From NCBI GenBank assembly GCA_017962825.1, contig JAGCUO010000160.1:1-64000 (forward strand): DNA of 64,000 nucleotides, in the 5' to 3' direction. Shown here one piece after another: positions 17,876 to 26,710 of this stretch. Every line of letters starts with the position of its first letter. The stretch's first letter is position 1. The position numbers and the translations under genes are program-made. This DNA comes from Lachnospiraceae bacterium. Lineage in GTDB: Bacteria > Bacillota > Clostridia > Lachnospirales > Lachnospiraceae. The notes below the pieces were generated by a model. The model was given only the letters and a program-made list of their open reading frames with translations, did no database searches and was not told the DNA's origin.

Positions 17876-19969
17876 TTATAATTCTACAATTGGCACTTTT
17901 TTCGCTTGAGCTTCAATCTCCCATTGCATGTAGATTGGTACTCCTAGTGGCATCTTATCATCAGATACTATCATCGGATTAACAAAAGGTCTTATTTGCT
18001 GCATTATTAGCCTACTAGTTTTCAGAATAAATTCATCATCGCTTTCTATAATGCACATCTCAAAATCATTTATCTCATTGCCGTGATGTTTCCAATTCTC
18101 TATGCACTTTGACGCAAGTAATGGATCAGAGATTAGTGGGAAAATGCCATTATTCAGTATTAATGGTTCACCGTCAACAGAAAAATAAATAATCGGTGCG
18201 TAAAATGTGTAACTGTCATTATATATAGAAGCTATCGTCTTATTATAAGGCTCTATGCTTGTATCTATAATTTTTAAAAATCTTTCTGTTGGAAAAAGCT
18301 CTTCACATTGTTTACCCGAACAGAATGACATTGATTCAGACGAATACCCAAGGCAATCTCCGGTTTGCCGAGTGCTCTCCATTTGAACATTAAAATCCTT
18401 CAATATTTTCTCAGCCATCTTTTTGCCGAACCTATCTATCTTTCCCCGCTTAGTGATATAATGTCTATCCCCATTGTCCAATTTATTGCAAATACAATAA
18501 TTACCATCTTCGAATACATCAAAGTCATTAATTGCCATTATTTTTCCTGGCGTATTCACGTATTTCATCGACTCCCAAGCAGTTTTACCTTTGTTAACAA
18601 GTTTAATCCATTTATTTATATCAAACTTGTTCAAACCAAGCATTTCGTCACTTATTTTAAGGAAGCCTGTTCCTATTATCCTATCTATCGGTCTAGGGCA
18701 TTCTATATGAGCAAAACCTGCAATACAAGAAGCTTCAGAATTATCAATTTCAAGCAAATATGCCATTTTATCAGTAATTGCTTTACCACAGTTTATGCAA
18801 TTACAGCTTGAACTGTTCTCCTCAAAACTCTTTAATATTAATGACTTATGCATTATTTCCGCAGCTTTCGGATCAGAACTAACACCTTTTTTATTTGCCG
18901 GCAAAAAAATGATTTCATGATTATCTTCAAAGCTTTTCGTATTCAAATACTCAACACATCGATCTTGGGATGAACTCCTATACAAGACCTCTAATTCCAT
19001 ACCATTTTGAAGAAAAAGCATATTAGGACTTACATATTTATAATTTCTCTTCTCACTATCTTCAAATCTATATAATTCAATCACGAGAATAGTATTTGAA
19101 GCTAACTCAAATGCTTTTTGAGTTTTTTCATTGGGTCTACAAACCACATTATCAAATCTTATATCCCGTTCATTTAACTCCCTCTTCCATTCGCTTATAG
19201 TATCTATCGCACTTAATTTGGTTTCATCTGCAGATTTTATCGTATAGTTATCAAAGAAGCTTTTTAAAGACTCGGCAGAAACACTTCGCCTTTTAGCGCC
19301 ATAATCTACAGCTCTTGCAATTAGTCCTTCCCAGAATGTAACAGGCTCAATTTGAAGTTTCCCATAAAGCATTAAAAAGATATTCTTTTCAAAGCTTTCA
19401 CCAGTTTCTATATCCAATGTTTCAACATATGTTTTTAAGCAAATGGATAATAATGCTTGCTCAGTAATTACTTCTCCGGTCAGTTCCTTGTATATATTCC
19501 TTACATTTGCAGAAAACTTTTCAAAAGCCGTTTTTTCGTCTATGTTCAAGGAAGATACAATATTAAGATCTTTGCTCAATCTAATACCATCTAAAACTCT
19601 GCGTAATTTATGAACAATAATACTTGATGATTCAGAGCGAGTCATTAAAACATAAGCTATATCTGAAGTCCTATTCTTTATATTCTGCTCAACAAATTGC
19701 TTACATACCTTATAGAACTCTGAACTCGAATCGTCACTAAGTGAAATTGTTCTTTTCATTTGAAAAAAGATTCGTCTACCAGATTCTAAAGTCAAGACCA
19801 AATCATCTATACTTTCGCACGCTTCAAAATCAATCTTTTCAATTTTTTCATTAGCATTATCTATTCGCAATACTTTAGATACTTCAATTCCAAATTCCAT
19901 CAGTATCATCATAAAAGCTGAAACTCTCTGCTGAAAGTCTATTCCAGCGTTTGTAGCCTGTAATCCCAT
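17876..19969 (-). CDS. Large putative defence nuclease with N-terminal PD-(D/E)xK-like domain and zinc cluster
   Basis: The 697-residue protein begins with GIDFQQRVSAF, then IDD at 54-56 and FFQMKR at 68-73. These are spaced like the D and QxK of PD-(D/E)xK nuclease domains found in Cap4/DUF4297-type defence proteins. A zinc-binding-like cluster (CNCINC followed about 30 residues later by HIEC) lies at about residues 385-425. The remaining parts are unrecognised. It starts 19 bp after an HTH gene and is probably co-transcribed with it. Base composition is clearly more A+T-rich than the core genes. A nuclease role in defence is inference; catalytic residues need structural confirmation. Confidence 0.5.
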   Translation of the reverse strand: MGLQATNAGIDFQQRVSAFMMILMEFGIEVSKVLRIDNANEKIEKIDFEACESIDDLVLTLESGRRIFFQMKRTISLSDDSSSEFYKVCKQFVEQNIKNRTSDIAYVLMTRSESSSIIVHKLRRVLDGIRLSKDLNIVSSLNIDEKTAFEKFSANVRNIYKELTGEVITEQALLSICLKTYVETLDIETGESFEKNIFLMLYGKLQIEPVTFWEGLIARAVDYGAKRRSVSAESLKSFFDNYTIKSADETKLSAIDTISEWKRELNERDIRFDNVVCRPNEKTQKAFELASNTILVIELYRFEDSEKRNYKYVSPNMLFLQNGMELEVLYRSSSQDRCVEYLNTKSFEDNHEIIFLPANKKGVSSDPKAAEIMHKSLILKSFEENSSSCNCINCGKAITDKMAYLLEIDNSEASCIAGFAHIECPRPIDRIIGTGFLKISDEMLGLNKFDINKWIKLVNKGKTAWESMKYVNTPGKIMAINDFDVFEDGNYCICNKLDNGDRHYITKRGKIDRFGKKMAEKILKDFNVQMESTRQTGDCLGYSSESMSFCSGKQCEELFPTERFLKIIDTSIEPYNKTIASIYNDSYTFYAPIIYFSVDGEPLILNNGIFPLISDPLLASKCIENWKHHGNEINDFEMCIIESDDEFILKTSRLIMQQIRPFVNPMIVSDDKMPLGVPIYMQWEIEAQAKKVPIVEL

Positions 19970-19988
19970 ATGTACTCCACCTCACCAA

Positions 19989-20528
19989 TTATTCAAATCC
20001 ATATTCTTTTTTCATACGCTCAAGTTCTGCCTTTTTCTGCTCATATTCAACTCTCTTACTTTCCTTATCGAAGTTTCTTATTTTTGTAATTCGAGCCAAA
20101 ACTTCTGGATTTGTATCAAAATATTCTTCTGGCATCACCCTGCATTTACACTTTCCATCATTTTCAAGCAAAGCTAGAGTAAAATTACATGCGTATGCAG
20201 CTATAATTAAATCATCTATCGAGAAAGAATCGCGATTAAACTTGTTGTTTAAATATTGCTTTGTACATCCCAAATACTCAGCTAGACCATCTACATTTAC
20301 ACTAGATTTAAGCATCATCCATTTAATAAGGTTTGTCTTTTTCCTATTCTCCCAGGTGCCACTTACAATATCTACCATGGGAATTTCGCCATACACCTCC
20401 ATAAATCGATCAATAAACTCTTTCCCCTTTGCTATGGTTTCAGGAGATATATCAGAAAGTTTTTTACTACCTTGGTCTTTTAAGATACGGTCTACAATAT
20501 CCTTACCTTTATTTTTTTTATCTCTCAT
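19989..20528 (-). CDS. Helix-turn-helix protein, probable repressor of the adjacent nuclease-like gene
   Basis: From the ATG behind GGAGG the protein is 179 residues. The middle contains a helix-turn-helix: VDGLAEYLGCTKQYLNNKF, with recognition helix TKQYLNNK. The C-terminal region is strongly charged and probably coiled (EQKKAELERMKKEYGFE). It is transcribed divergently from the 66-residue gene across a region with repeated CATTTTGCTATAT motifs covering both promoters, the layout of a self-regulating repressor. Confidence 0.65.
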   Translation of the reverse strand: MRDKKNKGKDIVDRILKDQGSKKLSDISPETIAKGKEFIDRFMEVYGEIPMVDIVSGTWENRKKTNLIKWMMLKSSVNVDGLAEYLGCTKQYLNNKFNRDSFSIDDLIIAAYACNFTLALLENDGKCKCRVMPEEYFDTNPEVLARITKIRNFDKESKRVEYEQKKAELERMKKEYGFE

Positions 20529-20581
20529 TTTACCTCCATCCCAACACAATTTATAACATAATCCTAGCAAATTCCTTGATA

Positions 20582-20671
20582 ATTATACCATTGTATTAAA
20601 GCATTTTGCAATATACAATAACCATTTTGCTATATTTTTCATTGACAAGTAATATAGCATTTTGCTATATT
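20582..20671. promoter_or_regulatory. Divergent promoters overlapped by a three-site operator
   Basis: Three copies of CATTTTGC(T/A)ATAT lie at 20602-20614, 20623-20635 and 20658-20670. The last is the half of a perfect dyad, AATATAGCA-TTT-TGCTATATT (20651-20671). The plus promoter is TTGACA (20642-20647), 18 bp, TATATT (20666-20671), so the dyad covers its -10. The minus promoter is TTGCAA (20611-20606), 18 bp, TATAAT (20587-20582), with its -35 inside the first copy. Binding here should control both directions. Confidence 0.75.
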
Positions 20672-20712
20672 GTGTATAGAGATTTGATTATTAAGAAAGT
20701 GAGGTACAAAGA

Positions 20713-20913
20713 ATGAACAGTATAACAACTACACGCGTCAATGTCATTACCGAAAAAAATCAACATAAGGAATGGGTTCTTGAAAAGACTCTATCCTTCC
20801 TTCAGCCTATTATCATGGAGTTAATGTCAAGAATATCTTCAATTGACATCAATCGCTCTAATACGAGCACTTCCGTACATCTATCTTTTTCTAATGATTA
20901 CTCCCAAGAATAG
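20713..20913 (+). CDS. Small 66-residue protein divergent from the HTH gene
   Basis: It starts at an ATG with GTGAGG upstream and a strong operator-covered promoter. The protein has a predicted helix (KEWVLEKTLSFLQPIIMELM) and a Ser/Thr-rich end. I do not recognise it. Its place opposite the repressor suggests it belongs to the module, for example as a partner of the HTH or nuclease-like protein, but nothing in the sequence proves that. Confidence 0.55.
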   Translation: MNSITTTRVNVITEKNQHKEWVLEKTLSFLQPIIMELMSRISSIDINRSNTSTSVHLSFSNDYSQE

Positions 20914-20993
20914 AATACGAAAGCACCATATTCAGAATCAAATCTTAGGTCCCAAGCATGACCCTATAAACTGCTTCTTTTTTTATTATAAAA

Positions 20994-21024
20994 AAGCATC
21001 AGATAATCGAATTATCTGATGCTT
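20994..21024. terminator. Strong hairpin after the 66-residue gene
   Basis: AAGCATCAGATAAT pairs perfectly with ATTATCTGATGCTT (14 bp, 3-nt loop), flanked by A and T runs on both sides. Confidence 0.8.
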
Positions 21025-21027
21025 TAA

Positions 21028-21293
21028 ATATCTGCTAACCTGGGTCTCAATATAGCTTGTTACAAATGAAATAATGTTGATATTTTTTCTTGGTCTCCCG
21101 AATACCGAGTACCACGGGAGTACCATTTTTCTATAAATTATAATAATTTATAACAAGTTACATTCGAGAACAAATTACCACGAACCCAGTATTTATGCAG
21201 TTTCATAGAGTTTTATGTCTCTTTATGGAGATTCATGAAACAGGAGTTCAAATAACGATTCCTTATTTCATACAATAATTAAAACTATTTCTA
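21028..21293. other. Gene-free stretch with small inverted repeats
   Basis: No gene is apparent. There is a CTCCCG..CGGGAG inverted repeat at about 21094-21120 and an A+T palindrome (ATAAATTAT..ATAATTTAT) near 21140. Partially repeated TTGTTACA/AAGTTACA words are also present. Integrase arm or core sites can look like this, but no integrase is near. Confidence 0.3.
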
Positions 21294-21875
21294 CTATTCC
21301 TCTTTCAAATAACGATCACCGAAGGTTACGCCATCGCGTATACATTCATCGACCTTGTCCGACCACTGTTTGGTATAGTCGTCCTGAACCAGTTCATATA
21401 GCTTATCGAAATACCTGTTAAAATGATCTCCACCCTCAAGTTCATATCCGCCGATGCTTATTTCATTCTCATCGGAATCATACAGGATAATATATCTGCT
21501 GGTTCCATCAGTCCGGTCATCTTCTCTTCCGATATCCATGGAATAGACTTTCTCAGGAGAAAATACTTTCCTGATTTCTTCCATTTTCTCCTCGGACAGT
21601 GTCTCACGCCCAAGTTCGGTGGAATAGTAAAGTACGATAAGCGTTCCGTCGTTTTGAAGGGTATAATGCAATGATTCGTATATCCAAGGCTCATATACTC
21701 TGAGAGTGAACATGGTGTTATCGCTAAATTCAGGAATATCTTCGGAATCCAAATCCGATTCTTCCACTGAGACCAATTCGTGATCCAATTCGTCAACATC
21801 AACATTCGAAACTCCGCAACCGGTACAACCGATCATTGCCATACTCAAAATTAAAGCAATCAGTTTACTTTTCAT
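21294..21875 (-). CDS. Predicted lipoprotein of unknown function
   Basis: The start is the ATG six bases after GGAGG. The 193-residue product has a lipoprotein signal (MKSKLIALILSMAMIGC, lipobox ending in Cys), an acidic linker, then a beta-rich domain (MFTLRVYEPW, TLIVLYYSTELGRE, SRYIILYDSDENEISIGGYE). It should be anchored outside the membrane. I do not recognise a family. Many short Firmicutes lipoproteins have this layout. Confidence 0.65.
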   Translation of the reverse strand: MKSKLIALILSMAMIGCTGCGVSNVDVDELDHELVSVEESDLDSEDIPEFSDNTMFTLRVYEPWIYESLHYTLQNDGTLIVLYYSTELGRETLSEEKMEEIRKVFSPEKVYSMDIGREDDRTDGTSRYIILYDSDENEISIGGYELEGGDHFNRYFDKLYELVQDDYTKQWSDKVDECIRDGVTFGDRYLKEE

Positions 21876-21966
21876 AATCATCCTCCTTTGCATCCACCTA
21901 TAGATATAGACGGATAAAAGGAGGAAAAGGTCACTACCGTCCACAATCCTGCTTTATTGAATATAT

Positions 21967-22584
21967 TTATCTGTATAACATTAGGATTCCTGAACAAAAT
22001 GTTACTTTCTCAAACTTCAAATTAGGAAATTCTGGCCTTAATTCATCAACGACGCAATAGATTTCTTCATTGTCCCATTCATCGCCGCTTTTCTGCTTAC
22101 ATTCTTCCAATTCATCACGGGTTTCAAAAACGACATCCCCGATCAGGATCTTACCGTCATCTTTCAAATGAGCAAGCAATTCCTTTAGGAATACCACCTT
22201 TTGATCATCTGATAAGTGATGCATAGAATAGGTGGCAACAATATAATCATATGATCTTTGTTTCAGTTGTTCCACTAATCCGTGTGTGAAATCACCCTGA
22301 TACAGATGTGCATCCGGCATCTTTTCAGAGGCCAGTTCAATCATTCTCGATGAAAAATCCTGTCCATATATAATGCATCCGTTTTCATAGAGTTTTGTTG
22401 TCAACGTAGCTGTACCAAAACCCAAATCAAGTACTTCAGCATTATTTTTCTTCATTATCGATTCAAAAATACTGCCAAGAATCCTTTTGTAGCCGGCAAA
22501 CGGATAGCTGTTATCTTCATCCGATAAACCAACTGCTTCATCATATCCGTCCGCCCATAAATCAAATCCTTTATTGTCTAACAT
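21967..22584 (-). CDS. Class I SAM-dependent methyltransferase
   Basis: The 205-residue protein has the SAM-binding motif I VLDLGFGTATL near residue 51 and acidic motif II (IIYGQDFS). Motif IV follows (YDYIVATYSMHHL), then a post-I strand order typical of the fold. The start FDLWADGYDE matches small-molecule methyltransferases of the YrrT/UbiE-like kind. Substrate unknown. It lies in the accessory island with no pathway neighbours. Confidence 0.8.
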   Translation of the reverse strand: MLDNKGFDLWADGYDEAVGLSDEDNSYPFAGYKRILGSIFESIMKKNNAEVLDLGFGTATLTTKLYENGCIIYGQDFSSRMIELASEKMPDAHLYQGDFTHGLVEQLKQRSYDYIVATYSMHHLSDDQKVVFLKELLAHLKDDGKILIGDVVFETRDELEECKQKSGDEWDNEEIYCVVDELRPEFPNLKFEKVTFCSGILMLYR

Positions 22585-22622
22585 ATTTCCCTCTGTACAT
22601 CATGAAATGGAATCGGTTAATG

Positions 22623-23000
22623 TCATTTTTCCTGAAAGAATTCTATTTCTTCACCGAGTGGTCCGAAACAGAATGCCATTCTTGCAGAAAATTCAGGAAC
22701 AGACTTTATAACGATATCATTTGGTTCTATGAACACTTCATATCCTGCCTTTTTTACCTTTTCAACAACCGCATCAACATCATCTGTCGCAAAAGCTAGG
22801 TGACGCAAGGCGCCTTTTGTCTTAATCCCCTCTCCGTTACTGAAGATCTCAAGCATTCCATTACCGAAGCATATCATTACCCCCTCTGGCCATTCTCTGA
22901 CTATTTCAAAGCCTAAAAGATCCAGGTAAAATGATTTAGCTTTTTCGAATTCTTCGGTTGTTCCGCACTTTAATGAAATATGATGTAATCCGTTAATCAT
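22623..23000 (-). CDS. VOC (glyoxalase/bleomycin resistance) family protein
   Basis: The 125-residue protein shows the paired beta-alpha-beta-beta-beta modules of the VOC fold: LHHISLKCG at the start with a metal-binding His, FYLDLLGFEIVREW, LRHLAFATDDVDAVVEK, and a final EIEFFQ with a metal-binding Glu. It may be a metal-dependent lyase or dioxygenase; substrate unknown. Confidence 0.85.
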   Translation of the reverse strand: MINGLHHISLKCGTTEEFEKAKSFYLDLLGFEIVREWPEGVMICFGNGMLEIFSNGEGIKTKGALRHLAFATDDVDAVVEKVKKAGYEVFIEPNDIVIKSVPEFSARMAFCFGPLGEEIEFFQEK

Positions 23001-23018
23001 AATAGTCTATCCATTTAT

Positions 23019-23774
23019 TTAGCAAATTCGTATTATTTTAGATGATATAATCTGTTCTTTAGAATTAATTATTTTGTCCATATGATAGTGTCCGCAAAAC
23101 CACTTATCATAGGTGATGATATTTTTAATATCACGAAAATACTCCGTCAATATATCCGCTCCATTCTCCGGCTTAACTATAGCCTGAACATCAGAAGATG
23201 CGCAATGAGTTATAACATAGTCAACCGAAAAAGAGTGTTTTTCCAAATTTATCATTCCTTCATCCATTTCTTCCTGTGAAGGCAACTCCTCTTTCCACCA
23301 AGTGACATGATTAATTCGATATGACAATTTCATTCTTTTTAACTGCTTCTTCTTTTGTTTTAAATTCGGATCATCTTTTTCTAATATTCCGCCATTGATA
23401 TCATGACTGCTCGCTCCACCAAAGGTAAAAATCTTCTTGCCACATATATCGAAAACCTGGCCCCTCATCAAATGCATGATATGAGGGCGTATCTCATGTA
23501 CCTTTCCACCATGCCAATCTTTTATAGGATAAGAATTTATTCGTTCAAAATTTTCGTGATTCCCGTCAATAAACAAAAGAGTATAGGATTGATTTTCAAA
23601 CCAATCCAGCCAATATTTTTCTTCTTTCCCTTCTTTATCTACATCCCATATGCCGCCAAAATCTCCGCAGATAATCAAATAATCCCCTTTCGACAGCTCT
23701 TTCTTCTCAAAAAAAGATTTTCTATTAAAACGCCCGTTGAAATTTCCATGAGTATCACCGGTTAAATAAATCAT
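23019..23774 (-). CDS. Calcineurin-like metallophosphoesterase
   Basis: The 251-residue protein carries all five metallophosphoesterase motifs: GDTHG (residues 6-10), GDFGG, GNHE, THC and GHYH. They build a two-metal site that hydrolyses phosphomono- or diesters. There is no signal peptide, so it should be cytosolic. The substrate cannot be deduced; neighbours are unrelated island genes. Confidence 0.85.
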   Translation of the reverse strand: MIYLTGDTHGNFNGRFNRKSFFEKKELSKGDYLIICGDFGGIWDVDKEGKEEKYWLDWFENQSYTLLFIDGNHENFERINSYPIKDWHGGKVHEIRPHIMHLMRGQVFDICGKKIFTFGGASSHDINGGILEKDDPNLKQKKKQLKRMKLSYRINHVTWWKEELPSQEEMDEGMINLEKHSFSVDYVITHCASSDVQAIVKPENGADILTEYFRDIKNIITYDKWFCGHYHMDKIINSKEQIISSKIIRIC

Positions 23775-23957
23775 ATTTTTTCACCACAAAAAATTATATA
23801 TTTCAATTACAAAACAACTCCAATTCTTGAGAATCAGTAAAAAGAGAATATATATATACTCTGTTTCAACACGAAATTTTTAAAAGTTATCAGCCATAAG
23901 ACCAATCCTCGATTACTTATACAGTTCTTTATGCATAGGTATTTTCACTCTTACAAA

Positions 23958-24749
23958 TCAAATTTCCAATTTCAGTATTCTTACTACCGAATCATTTTTA
24001 TATTTACATAATTCATCATAAGGATACTTAGTGGTTATCATAAACATGTGGCCTTTTCCATCAAACCAATATCCCATGATATTTCCCTGAACATCAGCAT
24101 GGCATACCGGCTCAAGATCCATATTCAAAAAATAAACTGTCTTGGATGATATGATTGCTATATACTCTTCTCCATTGGCTCCATTAATCCTTATACAGGA
24201 TGAGAGTTTTTCCTTTAGTTTATGGGGAAGAGTCGCTATAGAATTAACTTCTTTTTTATTGAGATCAACACAGTAGCCACCTACAATTATTTGTCTTTTT
24301 TCCTTGATATAGCAATATCCACCCAAAACACGATAAAAATCAAAATCAACCGAAACAAGTTCCGTATCTCGAAGGTTCATATCCATATCATAAAAATCTA
24401 CTCTGACATATCTTTGTCTGTTTTTATCATTTAGATCAATCTGTTCACCTATTCTCAAAATCACTCCGTCCTCAGCATATAGACGACGGGTAACATGTTC
24501 AAAGTACTGGATACGGTCAGCTATCAAGGAAGAATTATTAGGTAAAAATTTCTTATCAACATACTCAATTCGATTATAATTTCCATCCTTTTTTAAATAC
24601 AAAGGGCCATCACTTTCAAACCTTGCTTTCCCTTTTGAAGTACAGATATTGAGTTGATCTCCGACTTTATAAATATCCTTTTCTAAAGGTTTCTTATTAT
24701 TTGCAGAAATCAGTATTTTTTCTTTATAGAGTTTACAATCTTCTTCCCC
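23958..24749 (-). pseudogene. 3' part of a gene split by an in-frame TGA
   Basis: This frame continues without interruption from the codon directly after the TGA at 24750-24752, in the same frame as the upstream gene. There are 49 codons to the first possible start (TTG at 24602), then 214 more. It is beta-strand rich (YCYIKEKRQIIVGGYCVDL, YFLNMDLEPVCHAD), propeller-like in feel, and unrecognised. The two parts together would make a protein of about 545 residues, so one gene with a nonsense change is the simplest reading. Independent translation from the TTG is possible but has no clear ribosome binding site. Confidence 0.6.
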
Positions 24750-25595
24750 TCAAGCGATACAATATTCATGCTCATCACTATAAATGTAAAACCCTTCTCC
24801 AAAAAGCCTGGAATTCGAAAAATAAAAACCCTTCTTATTTTTCAAATCAGACAGAGAGTCCAGATCAAAATCAATATCGTGGTCAGCCACAAAGTACGGC
24901 TGCTCCCCCTGAATAAGCTGATATGATGTACAATGCCCCGGATTGACGACTCCTTCTGAGTCAGGTTGTAACAGAGTAATAATCCCGTTATATATATCAA
25001 CATAACAATAAGGGGATCCTTGTATTTCTTGAATTACGGATATCTCTTTTTTATTTCCAAGGCTTACTTTTTCAAGCTTCTTCTCTGTATCGAGTTCCTT
25101 TATTGTAGCAGCGCGGTCAGGAATTGCCACCTCACCATTCATTTCATCATACATCTGCTTATCCATATACAGCGGAAGCCCAAATAAAGCAGAAGCCCTG
25201 TCAACAGCTTCCGGTGCATGGATTTCTTTGGTCACAAGATATCTGAATGCCTTTGCAGTTTTATCATCAAGCTGAAGTGCCTTTATAATTTCCGATATAT
25301 TCTTCTTAAGCACATTATTATCTGCAACGTGATAGTAAGCCTTTTTCACACCATCGAGATATAATGACATATCAAATACATCATCATCGAAATAGTTCAC
25401 GCATATTGCAGGTCCTTTGAGCTGGGATGACAGATCTTTTGCAATCTTAGCTATCGCCTTGAATTTATAATTCTGCTTTGTTTCTAAGATGGCATCCCAA
25501 CCCTCGGTAATATTCACACAGCAATAATCGCTTTTTAACTCATAAGTTACTTTATCAGGATTATAAATATGTGCGTTACAGAATGTCGTTCCCAT
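24750..25595 (-). CDS. 5' part of the TGA-split gene, unknown function
   Basis: A 281-residue product starts at an ATG behind AGGTGG and ends at a TGA after EYCIA. The N-terminal half has FCNAHIYNP and NITEGWDAIL. The middle has helices, with Ala-rich VDRASALFGLPLYMD, and the end is beta-rich (SPYCYVDIYNGIITLLQ). I do not recognise the family. The reading frame stays open for 263 codons beyond the stop, so this is probably the first half of a disrupted gene. A single TGG-to-TGA change would explain it. Confidence 0.6.
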   Translation of the reverse strand: MGTTFCNAHIYNPDKVTYELKSDYCCVNITEGWDAILETKQNYKFKAIAKIAKDLSSQLKGPAICVNYFDDDVFDMSLYLDGVKKAYYHVADNNVLKKNISEIIKALQLDDKTAKAFRYLVTKEIHAPEAVDRASALFGLPLYMDKQMYDEMNGEVAIPDRAATIKELDTEKKLEKVSLGNKKEISVIQEIQGSPYCYVDIYNGIITLLQPDSEGVVNPGHCTSYQLIQGEQPYFVADHDIDFDLDSLSDLKNKKGFYFSNSRLFGEGFYIYSDEHEYCIA

Positions 25596-25627
25596 ATTTC
25601 CACCTATGTACTCTTGTTATCATTACA

Positions 25628-26308
25628 TTACAGCGTTAATTTTTTGATATACGGCACAGCTCTTTCAATGAATGTCTGAACTATCTCTGTTATTTCTTTC
25701 CTGCATGCTTTCTCAGATTTGCATATGTCATAAAGAACATATTCACCACTATAGCTTTCAGGATGCCACACGACAGGACCGCGAAACAGTTTTACTGTTT
25801 CAAAGGAGCTCGGAACATCAGGATCTACATAATCTATTGCTTCGTCAGGAATGCCAAAACCCAATCCATCCTGAAGCAGAGTAAGATACACACGTGTAAT
25901 CCCGAACTTTTCCTCAGCATAGCAATTATTCAGTTCGAATTCGGGACCGATTTTCTCCTTGATCAGCTCATCAGCTACAGTTTTAATCAATTCCATAGTT
26001 TTCTGTGCTGTCGACACGGCTTCATCGAACGAATATAGTTCCTGATTATCGGAAAGCAAGCTTTCGTCTCTGAATTCTATGTTATATTTTTCGATGAATT
26101 CATATAGTTCCAGACTGCTTTCAGTAAGATAAAGATAGGTACCAAGAATCTCACCGGATTCACGGTGCTTGTACGTATCACCATAGCGGGTGTATATATA
26201 GGTGTAACCATCTTTATTAACAATACTTTTAATCTCGGAATATGGTACAGTGACAGTTTTAAAAAGTTTCTGAATAGTTATTCCGTTTTCATTAACAGTT
26301 AAATTCAT
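25628..26308 (-). CDS. Unknown protein with an N-terminal PH-like domain
   Basis: From the ATG at 26308 the product is 226 residues. The first 80 look like a bacterial PH-like (YcxB/GRAM) beta-barrel: TVTVPYSEIKSIVNKDGYTYIY. A helical, acidic segment follows, then an alpha/beta end (FGITRVYLTLLQDGLGFGIP). No catalytic motif is apparent. Translation initiation is weak at both the TTG at 26320 and the ATG at 26308. It follows the PAS gene with 8 bp or an overlap. Confidence 0.5.
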   Translation of the reverse strand: MNLTVNENGITIQKLFKTVTVPYSEIKSIVNKDGYTYIYTRYGDTYKHRESGEILGTYLYLTESSLELYEFIEKYNIEFRDESLLSDNQELYSFDEAVSTAQKTMELIKTVADELIKEKIGPEFELNNCYAEEKFGITRVYLTLLQDGLGFGIPDEAIDYVDPDVPSSFETVKLFRGPVVWHPESYSGEYVLYDICKSEKACRKEITEIVQTFIERAVPYIKKLTL

Positions 26309-26316
26309 ATTAAATC

Positions 26317-26709
26317 TCAATTCATATCATACATTTTCATGTTTTCGCGATTTCGGTACTCGTGCTTTTCATAATAAGCGATCAATTCGCCGTCATCATT
26401 TCTGAGTGCTACCATATACACATCTTTGTTTTCTTTTTCGTTATAAGAGGTGTATACGATGTTGTTGTCCTTAGATTTTCCAAACCACTCCAGAACCTTA
26501 AGGATCATTTCTCGTGATTTTTCATTATGGCAATTAAGGAGGCTTTGTCCGACCAAGTTCTTACCACCCCATTTCTCATATCTGTTGATTGCCACCGGAT
26601 TCATATAAATAATCGTATGATCAAGGTCACAGATAACTACAGCAGCCTTATCCGCTTCAAGAACACTTTTATATACTTCGTTAAGATCAGTCACAGTTCT
26701 ATCCTCCAT
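26317..26709 (-). CDS. Stand-alone PAS-domain protein
   Basis: This 130-residue protein is a single PAS fold: VVICDLDHTIIYMNPVAINRY, then GQSLLNCHNEKSREMI, then a C-terminal sheet ending VALRNDDGELIAYYE. The NCHxxKS segment resembles the PAS domain attached to DUF438/hemerythrin-like proteins. With no output domain it could be a small sensor working in trans. Confidence 0.75.
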   Translation of the reverse strand: MEDRTVTDLNEVYKSVLEADKAAVVICDLDHTIIYMNPVAINRYEKWGGKNLVGQSLLNCHNEKSREMILKVLEWFGKSKDNNIVYTSYNEKENKDVYMVALRNDDGELIAYYEKHEYRNRENMKMYDMN

Positions 26710-26710
26710 T

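Noticed and set aside
17876..20913. Prophage remnant
   Set aside because: An HTH repressor with divergent promoters is phage-like, but there are no phage structural, integrase or replication genes nearby.
21094..21145. Attachment site for an integrase at the island
   Set aside because: Small inverted repeats are present, but no direct repeat pair flanking the island and no integrase gene could be found by eye.
24750..24752. Selenocysteine codon (UGA in a CxxU context)
   Set aside because: No clear bSECIS hairpin follows within the expected distance and the protein is unknown. A nonsense change from TGG is simpler. Kept as an alternative in the finding.
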